Assembly (NCBI GenBank): GCA_964036195.1 | Contig: OZ038452.1 | Location: 26,733,785-26,797,784 of the forward strand | Reading direction: 5' to 3' | Length of the DNA: 64,000 bases | From: Sphaerolaimus hirsutus | Taxonomy: Eukaryota > Nematoda > Chromadorea > Monhysterida > Sphaerolaimidae | Shown here: positions 34,546 to 46,650 of the stretch, piece after piece | How positions within the stretch are numbered: position 1 is the first letter of the stretch | How the letters are laid out: every line of letters begins with the position of its first letter | The notes under the pieces: generated by a model | Databases searched by the model: none | What the model was told of the DNA's origin: nothing | What the model saw: the letters and a program-made list of their open reading frames with translations, nothing else | Made by a program: the position numbers and the translations under genes

Positions 34546-37500
34546 TGCCCGCGCCCGCGCCCGCGCCCGTCGTACCGCCCGCCAAGGAATTGCCCGTGAA
34601 AACTGTCGTTGTTGGGGGTTCGCGGTCCCCGACGCCGACAGTTTGCCAAGACACTGCCACAGCCGAGAAAGCGAAGCCCCCGACGCCGACAGTTGGCCAA
34701 GACGCTGCAACAGCCGAGAAGCCCAAGCGAAAGTGGCCGCTCTTCATTTGTGACAAGCCGCGGTGTCATGGTATTTACGTTAGTTTACTTTCAGTAAGAA
34801 TTATTTCAGTGTTCTTGAGACATGTTTTAGACGTTTCTGAATGTGTTGCAGGATGGGGAAGCGCGCGCGGCGATGGAGGCCGGCCTACCAAGTCCGCCGG
34901 ACAGCCCCGGGAAGATTGCGGAAAAGAAGCGCTTGAGGGAGGAGCACAACAGGACGTGCGAGTACAGAACTGCCCCTCTGAATGAAGTAAGTTTACTTCT
35001 TTACTTTCATCCTTTTTGCACTTTGTTTTCATTAAATGTAAATTTTAAGTATGCGGAAGTTTCAATATAAGAATGTTCAGTTTGGTAAATTCTTCAATAG
35101 ATGTACTCTTACGTATTTCAGTATGGCGATCCGATCGTGCCAGAAGAGCGCACTGACCGGCAACCGAAAAGCAGTGGCGTGCAGAAGGTGAAGGGCACAA
35201 TCACCGCCGAAGTTAGTTCAGTACGATTGTTTTTTGGTGAAATATGGAGACATATACTAATCAAAAAAGTAGGGAAATGGGCTCATATTTATATTTTTGT
35301 TATACCAAAAATCGGTCATGTAAAATGACTTTTTCCCATAATTCCGTTTCTAAGTTTTGGCAAACTCTGCGTATATGTGTGAAATCAAAAAGTGTCTGAC
35401 AGGGTTCCATATATAGTTTTGTTCAACCAAAATGTTTCATGTGAGATCCATTTTTCACATGTTTCTCTTTTGAAAATTTTTCACCTTCTGCATATTCCGT
35501 TGGAATCGAAAGTGTCTAAGTGGCTTCCATATTTATATTTGTGTATAACCAAAATCTTTCATGTGAAATAAAATTTCACCATGTTTCTGTTTTGAAAATT
35601 TTGCACATTCTGCAGGTATGTTTGGAATCAAAAAATGTCTAAGTGGGTTCCATATTTAAATTTTTGTTGTACCAAAATCTTTCTGTAAAATCACTTTTTC
35701 CCATGTTTCTGTTTTCAAAATTGTTCACCTCATGCATCAGAAGTTGGAATCAAAAATGTCTCAGTGTGTGCCATATATATATTTTTCAGCCATCAAAATT
35801 CTCACTGTTTCACTGGCTGACAATTTTAATTGGTTCTTAGAAAGGTGTAGATTGATGGAATCGAAAATGTCTCTGTCTGTTCCATATATATATTTTTCAG
35901 CCATCAAATTTCTCACTGTTTCACTGGCTGACAATTTTAATTGGTTCTTAGAAAGGTGTATATTCTTGGAATCAAAAATGTCTCAGTGTGTGCCATATAT
36001 ATATTTTTCAGCCATCAAAATGCCCACTTTTTCACTGTCTTAAAATTTTAATTGTTTCTTAAAAAGTGAGAATTACATTGGCTGAATCGAAACTGGCTTA
36101 AACTGCTCTGATTTTATAATTTTGTATTTACAAAATTATACATGGCTAAGTTTTTTTTGCAAAACATTTTCTCAAAATGTTTCTCCTATTTCGCAGACCC
36201 TGCAAGAAATCCGGAACAAGTTGTTCGTGCCCACGTGCACTACCCCGTTGCCGGACATGTACAAAGACGGTACTCTTTTCTAACTGTCAGTTTAACATGG
36301 AAACGAAACATTCATTGTAACGTGCTCTTTTCTGCAGATGTTTTGGACAAGGGCCAGGGCTGGGTTCACTCGGGTCCCGGTGACGACGGTTGGATTCGGC
36401 ACACGACGAGGACACCGGGCCCGTTTGCACCCTTTCCAATTTACCACCGCACAAATTCGCTTCCGCGTCGCCTGATGGATATCGTTAGCCCGACACTGTT
36501 TAACATTTTACTGTTAACTTTTTTCGAATAACTTTCTGAATGGCAGGTAGGCCGTTCGACAGTGTAAGTTTAACTGTAAGTGGCACTTACCATTTAAAGT
36601 TTTTTGTAGCTTCTAGGACTATTAACTGTGCACTTTCCCGGTGTTGGTGAAAGGAAGGTGGATTCTGATTTCAACTAATTATTAAGCATGTACATCCCTG
36701 AAGTACATGCACCATCTATACTTTTTTCCCTCATTTTCGGTGTCATTCTTTGGTGTTAGTTAGCTTCCCTGTAATCCAGCTTCTGTTGTACTAATGGTCA
36801 TGCACACACTACTTTACCGCAACATTTTTGTAAACTGATACCTCAACTTATAACGCATTTGCGTTTCATACAGTGATGTCTCTGGCAACTGCAGTCAATG
36901 AATAAACCATTTCAGTGAACTGAAATGCGTTCAAAGCTGCTTTATCAGTTTACCTACATGTGGCAGTAAACTAGCGTGTGCATGCGCTACTTTACAGCTT
37001 TTTCTAATGCAAATTTCTTTCAACATTTCTCATTTTTTCAGGCTGCAGACTTTCGTGCTCCGTGGTGGGCAGATAACCAGAACCCACCCAATAACGCCGA
37101 GCCCGCCCGGACCGCACCGCCGGGCAAACCCGCTGACACAGCCCCGCCCACAGCGTCCGACGTGAAGCGAAATTTGAATTTTGACAATAGTAAAGTGAGT
37201 TTGTAGTTCTGTTGCGCTTTCTGAGACATTTATTACAAGAACGGTTCACTTTTAAGCAGTACTTTCTGAACGTCACAGTTCTCTGTATAAAAGGGGGGAA
37301 TCAGTTGGTTCAGTGTTTCACATGTAGCGATTGACAGGATGGGTACGCTGCAGGTCACGCGGAACGAGCTCTGTCACCATGCGCTCATAAGCCTTCTCTT
37401 TCTTTTCGAGCAACTTAGTGTGTTCCAACAGAACCTCCGTAGCTTTACTGGCCATATGCATCTTGCCCGTAAACTGGTTCACTGTGTTCACCAGTTTCTG

Positions 37501-40500
37501 CACTTGCGTGTTCACGTGTACGATGTTGTTCTCGGTGGTTTTCGTGAAGTTGATGAGCTCATCCATCTGCATTTTGAAAGAAATGGAAAAAAACCGTATT
37601 TCTTGAAGAATAACACGTGATCAACTTTGACAAATTTTTGTCAACATGGTTAGTTTTTACCGCACTGTAAACTAACAGCTTGAAATGCTGTCATTCTGGG
37701 GCCTGCATCCTCCTCACTCCTGTCAATACTCATGCCTTCCGCTGTGGACACTGAAGTTCCGCTTTGCACTTGTGTTGTTTGATTGGGTGTAGACGCACCG
37801 GGTACCGGAAAACGAAAACTGTGCTTGTGTACACACTGTTACATTTTCTCATACACAAACCTTATCACATAAGAACTGTTTGCTGCACCTGCAATCACAA
37901 AAAGCATTTAGCAGTGTGAAAAGTGAAACCCGCTAATGTCATGTTTCAGGGAAAATGATCATGGCATGCATTTTTAGTGTTTGGTGGCAGTCTCAAGCAC
38001 AATGTTGTTGCGTAAATCCTTGTCCAAAACTGGAAAGGGGTAGGCTGAAGTGTTCGTTGTGGCGGGAAACTGGAACATGCCATGTGAGAAAGTGCGACTG
38101 AAATCGGACTGCGACTGTTGCGCAGCGTAAGGCCCGCTGGATTGCTGCCCTTGCTGCGACATTACGCTCTTGTTCCCAACTGCCAGTGAATTAAGTTGTT
38201 CAGTTAGGCTAGGCATACTGCTTTTATTCTGTTGTATGACACGTTAGACGTGTGCGCACTTCCGACTTAATTTTTTTTCAGACTGCCCACCCGCCATCGG
38301 AGTATGATCTGACGCTGACTGAGAAGGTGACGTTTGACTTTTGGACATTTAAATTTTGGACATTTAAATTTTGGACATTTTTTGCTTGAACCCACATCAT
38401 TCATGTTTCAAGCACGCACTGTACACATGAATGTCATGCCAAAAATACCTGTGTGCAGTTGACAGGTTGAGTTACCTTCATTATTTGAAACACGCGGTTT
38501 TTAACAACCGTGTGTCATTCTCACGTTGAAATGTTTTGGACATTTTTGGCTTGAACCCAAATCTTTCATGTTTCAAGCACACACTGTAGACACCTTGCAC
38601 GATTTCTTCCATACAGCAAAACACTATAAATCTGGAAATATTCGTGTATTTACATGAAAATATTACAGCGAAAATTTATTTGAAACGCACTGTAGTTAAA
38701 CAGTGTGTCATTGTCAGTAGGATTCAAAGGGGATTGAGTTTTCGGGATCGGGATCGGGATTGGGATCGGGATGGGCATGGGAATCGGCATACGGATGGGG
38801 ATCGGGATCGGGATGGGAATCACGTTCCTCACAGTAAACGTGATTTGCTTGAACCCGCTTCTTTCATGTTTCAAGCACACATTTATATACACACATTCCA
38901 CTATTTCTACAGTACAAATGGAGATTCTTGCGATTCGTGTGTAGGCCCACACGTGCAAGCTTTCCCAATATTTTGAACACACTGTGTTAAAAACAGTGTG
39001 TTATTTTCAATACGGTTCAAAGGGAATTTACTTATCGGGATGGGGATCGGGATCGGGATGGGGATTGGGATCGGGATGGGGATTGGGATGGGGATGGGGA
39101 TTGGGATAGGGACTTGAACCCAAATCTTTCATGTTTCAAGCACACACTGTAGACACCTTGCACAATTTCTTCCATACAGCAAAACAAATTGTGCAAATAT
39201 TCGTGTATTTACATGAAAATATTACAGCGAAAATTTATTTGAAACACACTGTACTTAAACAGTGTGTCATTGTCAGTAGGATTCAAAGGGGATTGAGTTT
39301 TCGGGATCGGGATCGGGATTGGGATCGGGATGGGGATTGGGATCGGGATGGGAATCACGTTCCTCACAGTAAACGTGATTTGCTTGAACCCGCTTCTTTC
39401 ATGTTTCAAGCACACATTATATACACACATTCCACTATTTCTACAATACAAATGGAGATTCAAGCGAGTTGTGTGTAGGCCCACACTGCAAGCTTCCCGT
39501 TATTTGGAACACACTGTGTTAAAAACAGTGTGTTATTTTCAAAACGGTTCAAAGGGAATTTACTTATCGGGATGGGGATCGGGATGGGGATCGGGATGGG
39601 GATTGTGATTGGGATCGGCATACGAATGGGGATCGGGATCGGGATCGGCATACGAATGGGGATCGGAATAGGGACTTGAACCCACATCTATCATGTTTCA
39701 AGCAGTAACTATATACACACGTTGCACTATTTCTATATTCAAAACTCTCTAGCAAACCAAGCGTTGCTATGGGTTGCCAGAACATCAATGCATCCTCTAT
39801 TTGGAACACACTGTGTTTAAAAACAGTGTGTTATTTTCAGTACGGTTAAAACGGAATTTACTTAGAAGGGATCGGGATGGGGATGGGGATCGGGATGGGG
39901 ATCGGGAATGCCAAACCCCAGACTTTCACGGGATATGGGTTCTCACAGTAAACATGATTTGCTTGAACCCACACATTTCATCTTTCAAGCAGTAACTATA
40001 TAGACACATTCCACGATTTGTACCGTTCTAAAATCCACCAGCGAGTCTTGCTGTATACATGAATTTGAAACACACTGTGTTTTAAAACACTGTGTAATTG
40101 TCACTGCAAAACACTACTTTGAAATATCTCTCAGGCAAAGCTCGAGTACGAGCGACACGTGGCGCTGAAGAGCAAGGCGTCCAAAAGCAAAAGGAGCCTG
40201 CACGAAGAACGCGTGAAAAAAGAAAATGTGCGCGCCAAGGTGAAGTGGGACGACTGGGAGGTTAATTTAACTTGGGTACACACGCTGAACTGCAAACTGT
40301 GTGCTGGAAACATCATAAATCGGCTTTGAATGCATGTCAGTTCACCAAAATAATGTATATGTCAAACGCAATGACTGGGGCATAACTCATTCAAGTAAAC
40401 TGCAATCCGTTCCACACACATTTATGAATGCCTACAAGCACAAAGTTTGCAGTTTACCATGTGCATGCGCAGATGTAGTAAACTTCATTTTAAGTTCTCT

Positions 40501-43500
40501 TTACATGAAACAGTAAACTTAGCGTTGTAAACTGCAGAACGATGATGACGACTTCATCACGCCGCGGTACAGTCAGACCGCCAAGTCGCCACCGAGCGCA
40601 GTGGACGTGGAAATGGAAAGGCGGAGGAAGGAAAACGCCAAGAGACTGGAGGAGCAAACGAGGGCGCTGGCTGCACAGGTCGCTAAAGTGGTACGTTTAA
40701 ATGACCGTTTTTGGCATTTTCAAAAGAAGAGTTTGCATTTACAGTAGCACTTTCTTGTATACAGCAAGTGCCAGTCATCCGCCGCAACAACAGCAGCGTG
40801 CGCCGCTCTCGCGTGAATGCCACAAAGCAACTGAAACAGCTTCAGGATGGCCAAGTGGACGAGGACGATCCACAGAAGGACAAGGACTGGGTGGAGGACT
40901 TCACCCAGGAGGATGATGACCAAGAGGTAGCTTACGATTCGGACCCCTTCGGTTTGGATAGTTCCGGATCGTGCATAATTGTGACTTTCCCATACATTTT
41001 CAGTTACGTGACAATCTCACATACCTCCGTAACTCAGGAAATGAATCCGTTGGGGCCGCGCGGCCGCGGGCCCAACGACGGGTCGCAAACGCCATCCGAT
41101 GACGATGAGCAGTCGCTGGCGGTGGCCCAGTCAAAGACTGAAAAGCGCCCGAGCAAGCTGAAAGTGGCCGGGAAAAAACCAAAAAAACCGGTGACAGTCA
41201 CACACCATCTGCAAGTAAATGTAAACTGTTGCTTGCCTTGCAATTCGTACAATATCATGATAAAACGGTTAGCCGGAAGGCTACCTGTATTTAACAGGAT
41301 ATTTACAAACGTGCATGGCTGGAAACAGTATACTGGACAGTTAAGACGGTGTGTGAGTGACCTCAGATTACCGGCGATGTGAGCCGCGTCGGCGTCGGAG
41401 GCCGGCCGAGCGTGCTGATTCCGGCCGAGAAATCGGAAGAATTCTGGGAGAAGTTCCACGAGCTGTTCCAGAAATACCCGCTGTTTGTTTCTGTTTGTAT
41501 TTTTTTATCACACAAGTAAATGGACGTTGTGAACACGTACATTACTCACAGGTGCTGGAGCATGAAGGAGTGCACCAAGTACGACCTGCATCACCCGGAA
41601 AGGCAAACAAACGTTAGTTGCAGTTTACCGCTTACTTTCATTTGAGAGTTAAAGATTCCTTTCTGTAACCATTCTTTCATTTCTTTTTTCAGCGGTCCGA
41701 TCACCCGGCGGTGAACAGGTCGTGGAACAACTTCACGAGGGAGAGCTACTTCGAGCCCCCGTACGACAACTACCCCGACAACAAGATGTGGTTGACCCGC
41801 GAGGTGGCGAACGAGTCCGCCAAAACAAACCAGGATGCTCTGGTGGCCCGCCGCGGCATGTTGCAGTCGATGTGGGACACGAAAAAGCGGCAGTTCAAGG
41901 TTAACCATGTTTTAGACTTCTCAGTTTACAGTTCACGAGTACTGCTGTGTCAAATTTCTGTATGCCGTTTTACGGCAAGTGCGGGAAATGTATCTGTTTC
42001 CCTTTTCTGGCAAGTGCAAAACATTTCGCAGTATTTGTTTTTGTGCAAGTGCAAATAGCTTTCAGTTTCCGTTTTTCAGCAAGTGAAAACAATCTTTTAC
42101 TTTCAGTTTTAAGTAAGCAACTTTGTTTTACACCGTACACGTAACACTGTTTCACTGTCCTTTCAGAGAGCGTTGACCCAAGCGCGCATACTTTACGGCG
42201 GCCGTCTGAGCGGCGTGTCAAACAAGGACCTTGGGGCGCACTACTACAAGAAGATCATGGCGCTCAATTTCGCGACTCTGAAGCACATGGACTACTATGC
42301 AGACAAGTCCGGTGAGTTTACCCTTTCCGGGCCATGTAGATGTAAACTTCGCATTTGCATTACGCAAAAATGGTACAACTACTCAGTGTTTCCCGACATC
42401 GTGGAACGCCTGCGCAGTCAGGGCCGCACCGCAGAAGAAAAAGCCGCCATTCCGAAAGTTCAGCCAGGAGAACTGCCCGAGGTTGATTCAGATAAGCCTT
42501 GCGTCAGTGAATTATCACAGTTTGGGGAACAGTAATAACCTTTTCAACATGTTTATTCAGATCAGCCGGCGCGAGCTGGGGCACTACGCGTGGAAAATCG
42601 AGTTGGACAAGGTGCGAACCGACTTGAAGGCGGACATCGTTTTTACCCTGGTGCACCAAATGCGGCAATCGGAGGCCCAGGCTATGCAACTGGCGGAAGA
42701 AATGATCCAGTTCTCCACCATGCCCATGATTGTGTTCAAAGACGGAAAGGCCAGTAGATGTTGGTTTACTGAAATGTATCATTTAATGTTGTTTTTATGT
42801 TTGTACGTTTGTAGCAGTGGTTGTGCACTTTACAGTGACTGATTGGCGCCGGGCAATGCAAGTTTACTGGCACAACGTGTGCCAGGGAAACTTCTACCTG
42901 ATGCTCGGCAAATTGGTGAAAACCACGTTCACGCCGGAGAAATTTGAGCCACAAAGTATGGCGGTGCAACTCGTGGATTACCGAGTGAAACAGGCTGCGA
43001 GTGCCGTTCCCCCCGCGCCAGGGATGGTGCAAACGGTCAATAGCCCACCGCCGGAGGATTTTCACGAGGCGCCCGACATGGCGCAGGACAACGCGCCCAT
43101 CATGGCGCAGGACAACGCGCCCATCATGGCGCAGGACAACAACCAGGTGCGAGTTGCATGAATGTAACAGGAAAATTGTAAGGAGTGAAGAAAAATGTAC
43201 TTTGTGTTAACGTTAAAGTGTAATAGTAAATTGTTGTTGTTAAGTGTTACGTTTTGACCATTTTAGTTTTATTTCCCGTTTTTAATATACACTTTTTTAC
43301 ATTGCCGTAACCACCGCCAGACATGCCGCGTGCACGAGCCGCTGACGAACCCCCAGTTTCACAGCGTGCTGCAACAGTGCGCGCCCATTATCGACAAGAT
43401 GGACGTTGCAGTGATCCGTGCAATGCGCCAAAACATGGAAAGTATGCTGTCGCAGTGCACCCAATCGGTAAACTATTCTTTATTGTCATGTATTCAGTCA

Positions 43501-45720
43501 ATTCTACCATATCTTTCAAATGTGCTAATTTGCAGAGCACAAGCGTGAATGCGGACAGCGTGAAGCGCAGCAAACTGCCCTGCATTTGCTCGTTCATCAA
43601 CAACATACGGTTCATCGGCGTGGTGCAGCAGGAAATCGGCGTCATCAACACGCTGCTGAAGGCCGATCTGAACAAGTTCTGTGACATGATCCAGGACTTC
43701 ATCATGAACCAGGTTATTTGATTGATAAACATTTTGTGGATGGAGTGTGTGTGTTTTCGGGACTGTTGCCTTGAACGTATCTCAACGTCACCACTTAAAA
43801 GTAGGAAAAAGTAATTTACTTGAAACGTTTCGTAAATGATGTTAACTTTTCGTAGGAATCCGCCCATACTGGAACGACCAGTTTGCCGATTGTTGCGGCT
43901 CCGCCTGCCAATCCGTCTGGCAGTGCGCTGCTCGAACGCCGCCGCCGCAGGACCAGCGGGCTCATTGTGTCGCCCCTCGCCGCGCCGCAAAAGAACGCGG
44001 AAATGGACTACAACGTCACGCCGGTACAGGTGAGTATAATGGTGGTGTTTCATGATGTACGTAAACAGCATGTAACTAACAACCCTGTACTAACTACTAA
44101 TGTTACTTACATCAGAAAACAAAGCCGGCCAACTTTGCGTTTCCGCAGCAGGAGGCGAAAGTTGCTGAACCGGACCAAGATGACAGTCTGGTACAATACC
44201 TGGCTGAAATTGTGAGGATTGCACTCTTTCTTTTGTGTCAACAAACTACTTAAGATGCATCTTTTGGTAAATTGAAAATGTGTAATTTAAAAGATTTACT
44301 TCTTGTTACTTTTGATGAAATCCAATTTACACATTCTTATACATATTTCGGTAAATCAGTGTGCACAGTGGTACTTATTTGTAGTAGTGCATTTCTTTAT
44401 GATTATGATAAAGTGACATATCGTACTTACAGCCGACACAACAACTGGACCAACTTGCCGGGTCTATGAAAAAAGCCAAGAAATCCGTGCCGACGGAAAA
44501 GGGCAAATTGCCCACCGTGCAGAAATTGCCCACTCCGCAACAGAACCTGCAAGCACCGAGTTTGCCGTACACGTCACCGGTGAATGTGAACACAGCGACG
44601 ACCATCGCCGCACACTTGATGCAAAGGCAGGCTTCCGAGGTTGCCCTGGCTGCCAAGCTTCAGGCGACCCGGTTTGAGGTGAAGCACTTGCAGCAAGCCC
44701 TGCAAAACATTAACGTTAGTAAGACATTTCATTACTTCTTCATGTGCAATACCATATGCAAATTGAAATTTCTCATGTATATTTGCAGTCGTGCCACCAG
44801 GTGGATGCCACTGAAGACGGCATCACGTACTCGTTTGTGGCATCGCAGGCGCCACAGCGGCAGCATCAACAGCTGCAGTATGCCGAGGTGACTGACAGTT
44901 TCTGTTTTTTTTCCTACTTATAATTCAGTGTTAAGAAGCAAGTAAATTCTATCTGCTTTTTTACAGCCCGCTGAAATGGACTGCGAGAACGACGATGGCG
45001 TCGTGCTGCCGCAAAGTGCCCAGAAACGCACTGGCCAGCCTGTACCGGACACAGAATGTGCTGCGAAGCGTAACCGCCTGACAGTAAGTTTCTGTCTGCA
45101 GTGCTTCTGTTGTACAACTTTGTTGCCATTATAAAATGATAATATAAACTCAGAATCAGACTGCTGCCAGTTCCCCGGCCAGCGCGCGCAAAAGTGCAAA
45201 GAAGAACGAGCAAGCGGCTGCCGGGACCGAAACGGTTAGGATAGAAAATTGCTTCGATATTTTGCTTCGTACTGTAATCTATGTTTACAGTATGAAAATG
45301 TGCAGACAAGCGAACCGCCGCCGACCAGTGAACAGCGCCGTACCGTGCCACAGCCGATCTGCCAATCGCGCGCCGGTACGACGCCGCGCAATTGCCCTTT
45401 GGATGAGGAGGGCTACGCAAAACGGCTGGCGGTACGTCTTGGGTTCAATTGTGGTTTTCAGTGTTGTACATGTTTCTATGTGCAGTGTCTACTAGACTTT
45501 AGTATTTCTACAGTAATTGATATGTACAGTTCCCCAGTGTGCATATATATATATATCTGGGAAACAGTTGGAAACTTTTCTATAAGTTTACCATTACAGA
45601 TGTTCATAGATGTAAACTGTTTACTTCTTTTTAACAAATAGAACGGTATACTAAAATTGCACACATTCTCAGGCGATCAATGAAGACTATTATGAGGAAC
45701 TGGAGGATTTTGATGATTGA
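33232..45720 (+). CDS. 31-exon gene of unknown function carried by the Harbinger-like element
   Basis: join(33232-33381, 33576-33731, 33926-34141, 34395-34793, 34852-34986, 35122-35211, 36197-36269, 36338-36483, 37042-37194, 38282-38326, 40135-40260, 40538-40690, 40765-40926, 41038-41214, 41367-41482, 41552-41612, 41693-41899, 42167-42311, 42387-42481, 42561-42753, 42818-43146, 43321-43467, 43536-43712, 43856-44029, 44116-44211, 44433-44714, 44789-44887, 44967-45083, 45154-45234, 45291-45431, 45673-45720); 4,689 nt, 1,562 aa. All introns are GT-AG and phases agree; most are phase 0. Visible features: an AT-hook KRGRPPK in exon 1; a charged coiled-coil-like exon 3; a proline-alanine run and a twice-repeated PTPTV-QD-ATAEK in exon 4; globular-looking exons 15-21 (RSWNNFTRESYFEPPYDNYP, LGHYAWKIELDKVRTDLKAD, VTDWRRAMQVYWHNVCQGNF); three MAQDNAPI-type repeats in exon 21; a basic KRNRL near the end. 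I do not recognise the family. It may replace the usual Harbinger DNA-binding partner. The donor of exon 15 and the extent of exon 6 are the least certain points. Confidence 0.75.
35255..36065. repeat. tandem repeat, about seven units of 110-125 bp, in intron 6
   Basis: The unit contains 'GAATCAAAAATGTCT', 'TTCCATATTTATATTTTTG' and 'ACCAAAATCTTTCATGT', recurring near 35260, 35390, 35503, 35626, 35749, 35858 and 35968. The last three units are closest to each other and share CCATATATATATTTTTCAGC. Because each carries TTTTCAG it also offers repeated acceptor-like sites. Confidence 0.75.
36796..36987. mobile_element. Harbinger-type MITE in intron 8 of the 31-exon gene
   Basis: The left end (GGTCATGCACACACTACTTT) and the reverse complement of the right end (GCGCATGCACACGCTAGTTT) match. 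Further inside both carry GTAAACTGATA. It is about 190 bp and non-coding. The outer bases and target duplication are not clear. Confidence 0.6.
37318..38216 (-). CDS. candidate small antisense gene nested in intron 9 of the 31-exon gene
   Basis: Three minus-strand coding-like segments lie here. The first (38216 down to about 37980) starts MPSLTEQLNSLAVGNKSVMS and is glutamine- and serine-rich. The second (about 37818-37677) reads VPGASTPNQTTQVQSGTSVS and ends at a GT donor in phase 0. The third (37566-37318) starts after a CAG acceptor in phase 0 and encodes a helical, coiled-coil-like stretch (MDELINFTKTTENNIVHVNT onward) to a stop. The first splice junction is unresolved, so the full protein (about 200 aa) is not defined. 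Function unknown. Composition and splice signals argue against chance. Confidence 0.45.
38550..39930. repeat. 565-bp tandem unit with (GGGATC/GGGATG)n hexamer arrays, intron 10
   Basis: A unit beginning TGAACCCAAATCTTTCATG at 38550 is repeated at 39115 and partly at about 39674 and 39960. Each unit ends in an array of GGGATC, GGGATG or GGGATT hexamers (38740-38820, 39035-39110, 39300-39350, 39570-39670, 39868-39905). The units also hold short inverted pairs such as AACACACTGTGTTAAAAACA with CAGTGTGTTATTTTC. Such G-rich hexamers could fold into G-quadruplexes. Confidence 0.8.
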
Positions 45721-46350
45721 AATGTTGTTTTTTTGGTAATGTGAAAGGGGCGTGTGCCTCTGTGCATGTTTACCCCATGTGCATGTCAGCGGTATTCTAC
45801 ATGTTGACTTTCCACGAGGCTCCAGGGGATTGGGTAGACTCCTCTGGAGCGATTGATAGTTCTTAAAAATAAAACACATGGACTAGTCGTTTCAAAGGTG
45901 AAAATATATAAAAAGTTATGGAAATTGTCGAATTTGAGTTAAAATTATGGTCCACATGCACACTGGGTTTACATGCACAGAAGGCTTCAGACATGTGAAA
46001 GTGCTGAAAGTAGTGAATACGTTTTAATGCAGTTTCTTATCATTTTACGTTTTCATACAGTTCCTTTTTTTGTAACATTTCAATCATTCGCAAATTATCA
46101 CATTTCAAAGTGAAAACGTTATGTACTTTTTTAGTTTCTTCCATATACAATTGTCAAATTTCGCATTCTGAGATAGGTAAACAAGTTTTAAATTTTGCTC
46201 AAAAGTGTAACTCTTGTCAACAGCAATATAGTCTTGTTTTTGTTTTTTCTTACTTTTTGTTACAGCAAGAAGGAGAATGATTTCTTTTTACAGTTTTAGA
46301 TTTAAATTGAAAATTGGCGAGTACAAAGTTTGGATTTTTTTTTGTCGCAC
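45721..46350. other. 3' region of the 31-exon gene
   Basis: AT-rich sequence following the stop at 45720. An AATAAA at about 45868 is a possible poly(A) signal. No further exon is seen. Confidence 0.4.
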
Positions 46351-46359
46351 TTCCTTGCT

Positions 46360-46650
46360 GTACGAGGCTGTACGACGCGTCGCGAGTCGCATACGACGCG
46401 TCGCGCGACGAAAGCGACGCGTCGCATAATCGTCACTTCCAGTTTACCCAGCTGTGTCACATTCGTGTGTAATCGTGCGACGCGTCACACTTTTGTGACT
46501 TGCCGAAACCACTAACCCCAGAAAGTGAAACACCAACGTAAACTAAAGTACACACGTCGATCAAAAATGTAAACCGACGCGCGACGCGTCGCGTTTCAGT
46601 TTACATTTTTGATCGACGTGCCGTGTTGGTAAACTAGCGTGTACAGCCAC
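46360..46650. repeat. right subterminal region of the large element with GCGACGCGTCGC palindromes
   Basis: Palindromic GCGACGCGTCGC-type words occur at about 46373-46425, 46475 and 46575-46590. An inverted pair (GTCGATCAAAAATGTAAAC at about 46556 and GTTTACATTTTTGATCGAC at about 46601) flanks the last of them. The TIR follows immediately. These are good candidates for transposase-binding sites. Confidence 0.65.

Larger units (their letters stand above)
27238..46650. mobile_element. 19.4-kb PIF/Harbinger-like DNA transposon in a PEBP intron
   Basis: The left end is GGCCCCACGCACACTAGTTT and the reverse complement of the right end is GTGGCTGTACACGCTAGTTT. The pair shares the inner CTAGTTTAC and is flanked by ATT on both sides (27235-27237 and 46651-46653). 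Small MITEs in the window with the same style of ends (7350, 18800, 51292) support the family. Inside lie an intact Harbinger-type transposase (minus), a divergent 31-exon gene (plus), a nested antisense gene, a young insertion at 27419-29806, and clusters of GCGACG and GTAAACT words. Known Harbinger elements are usually a few kb with a transposase and a Myb-like gene, so this one is very large. The TIR is short and imperfect, which is the main uncertainty. Confidence 0.72.

Noticed and set aside
34329-34769. Antisense frames with long GAGAGA/RGRGRG runs
   Set aside because: They are the reverse of the proline-alanine repeat in exon 4 of the 31-exon gene.
37283-37300. TATAAAAGGGGGG as a promoter
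   Set aside because: It lies in an intron of the plus-strand gene with no following start that fits a transcript.
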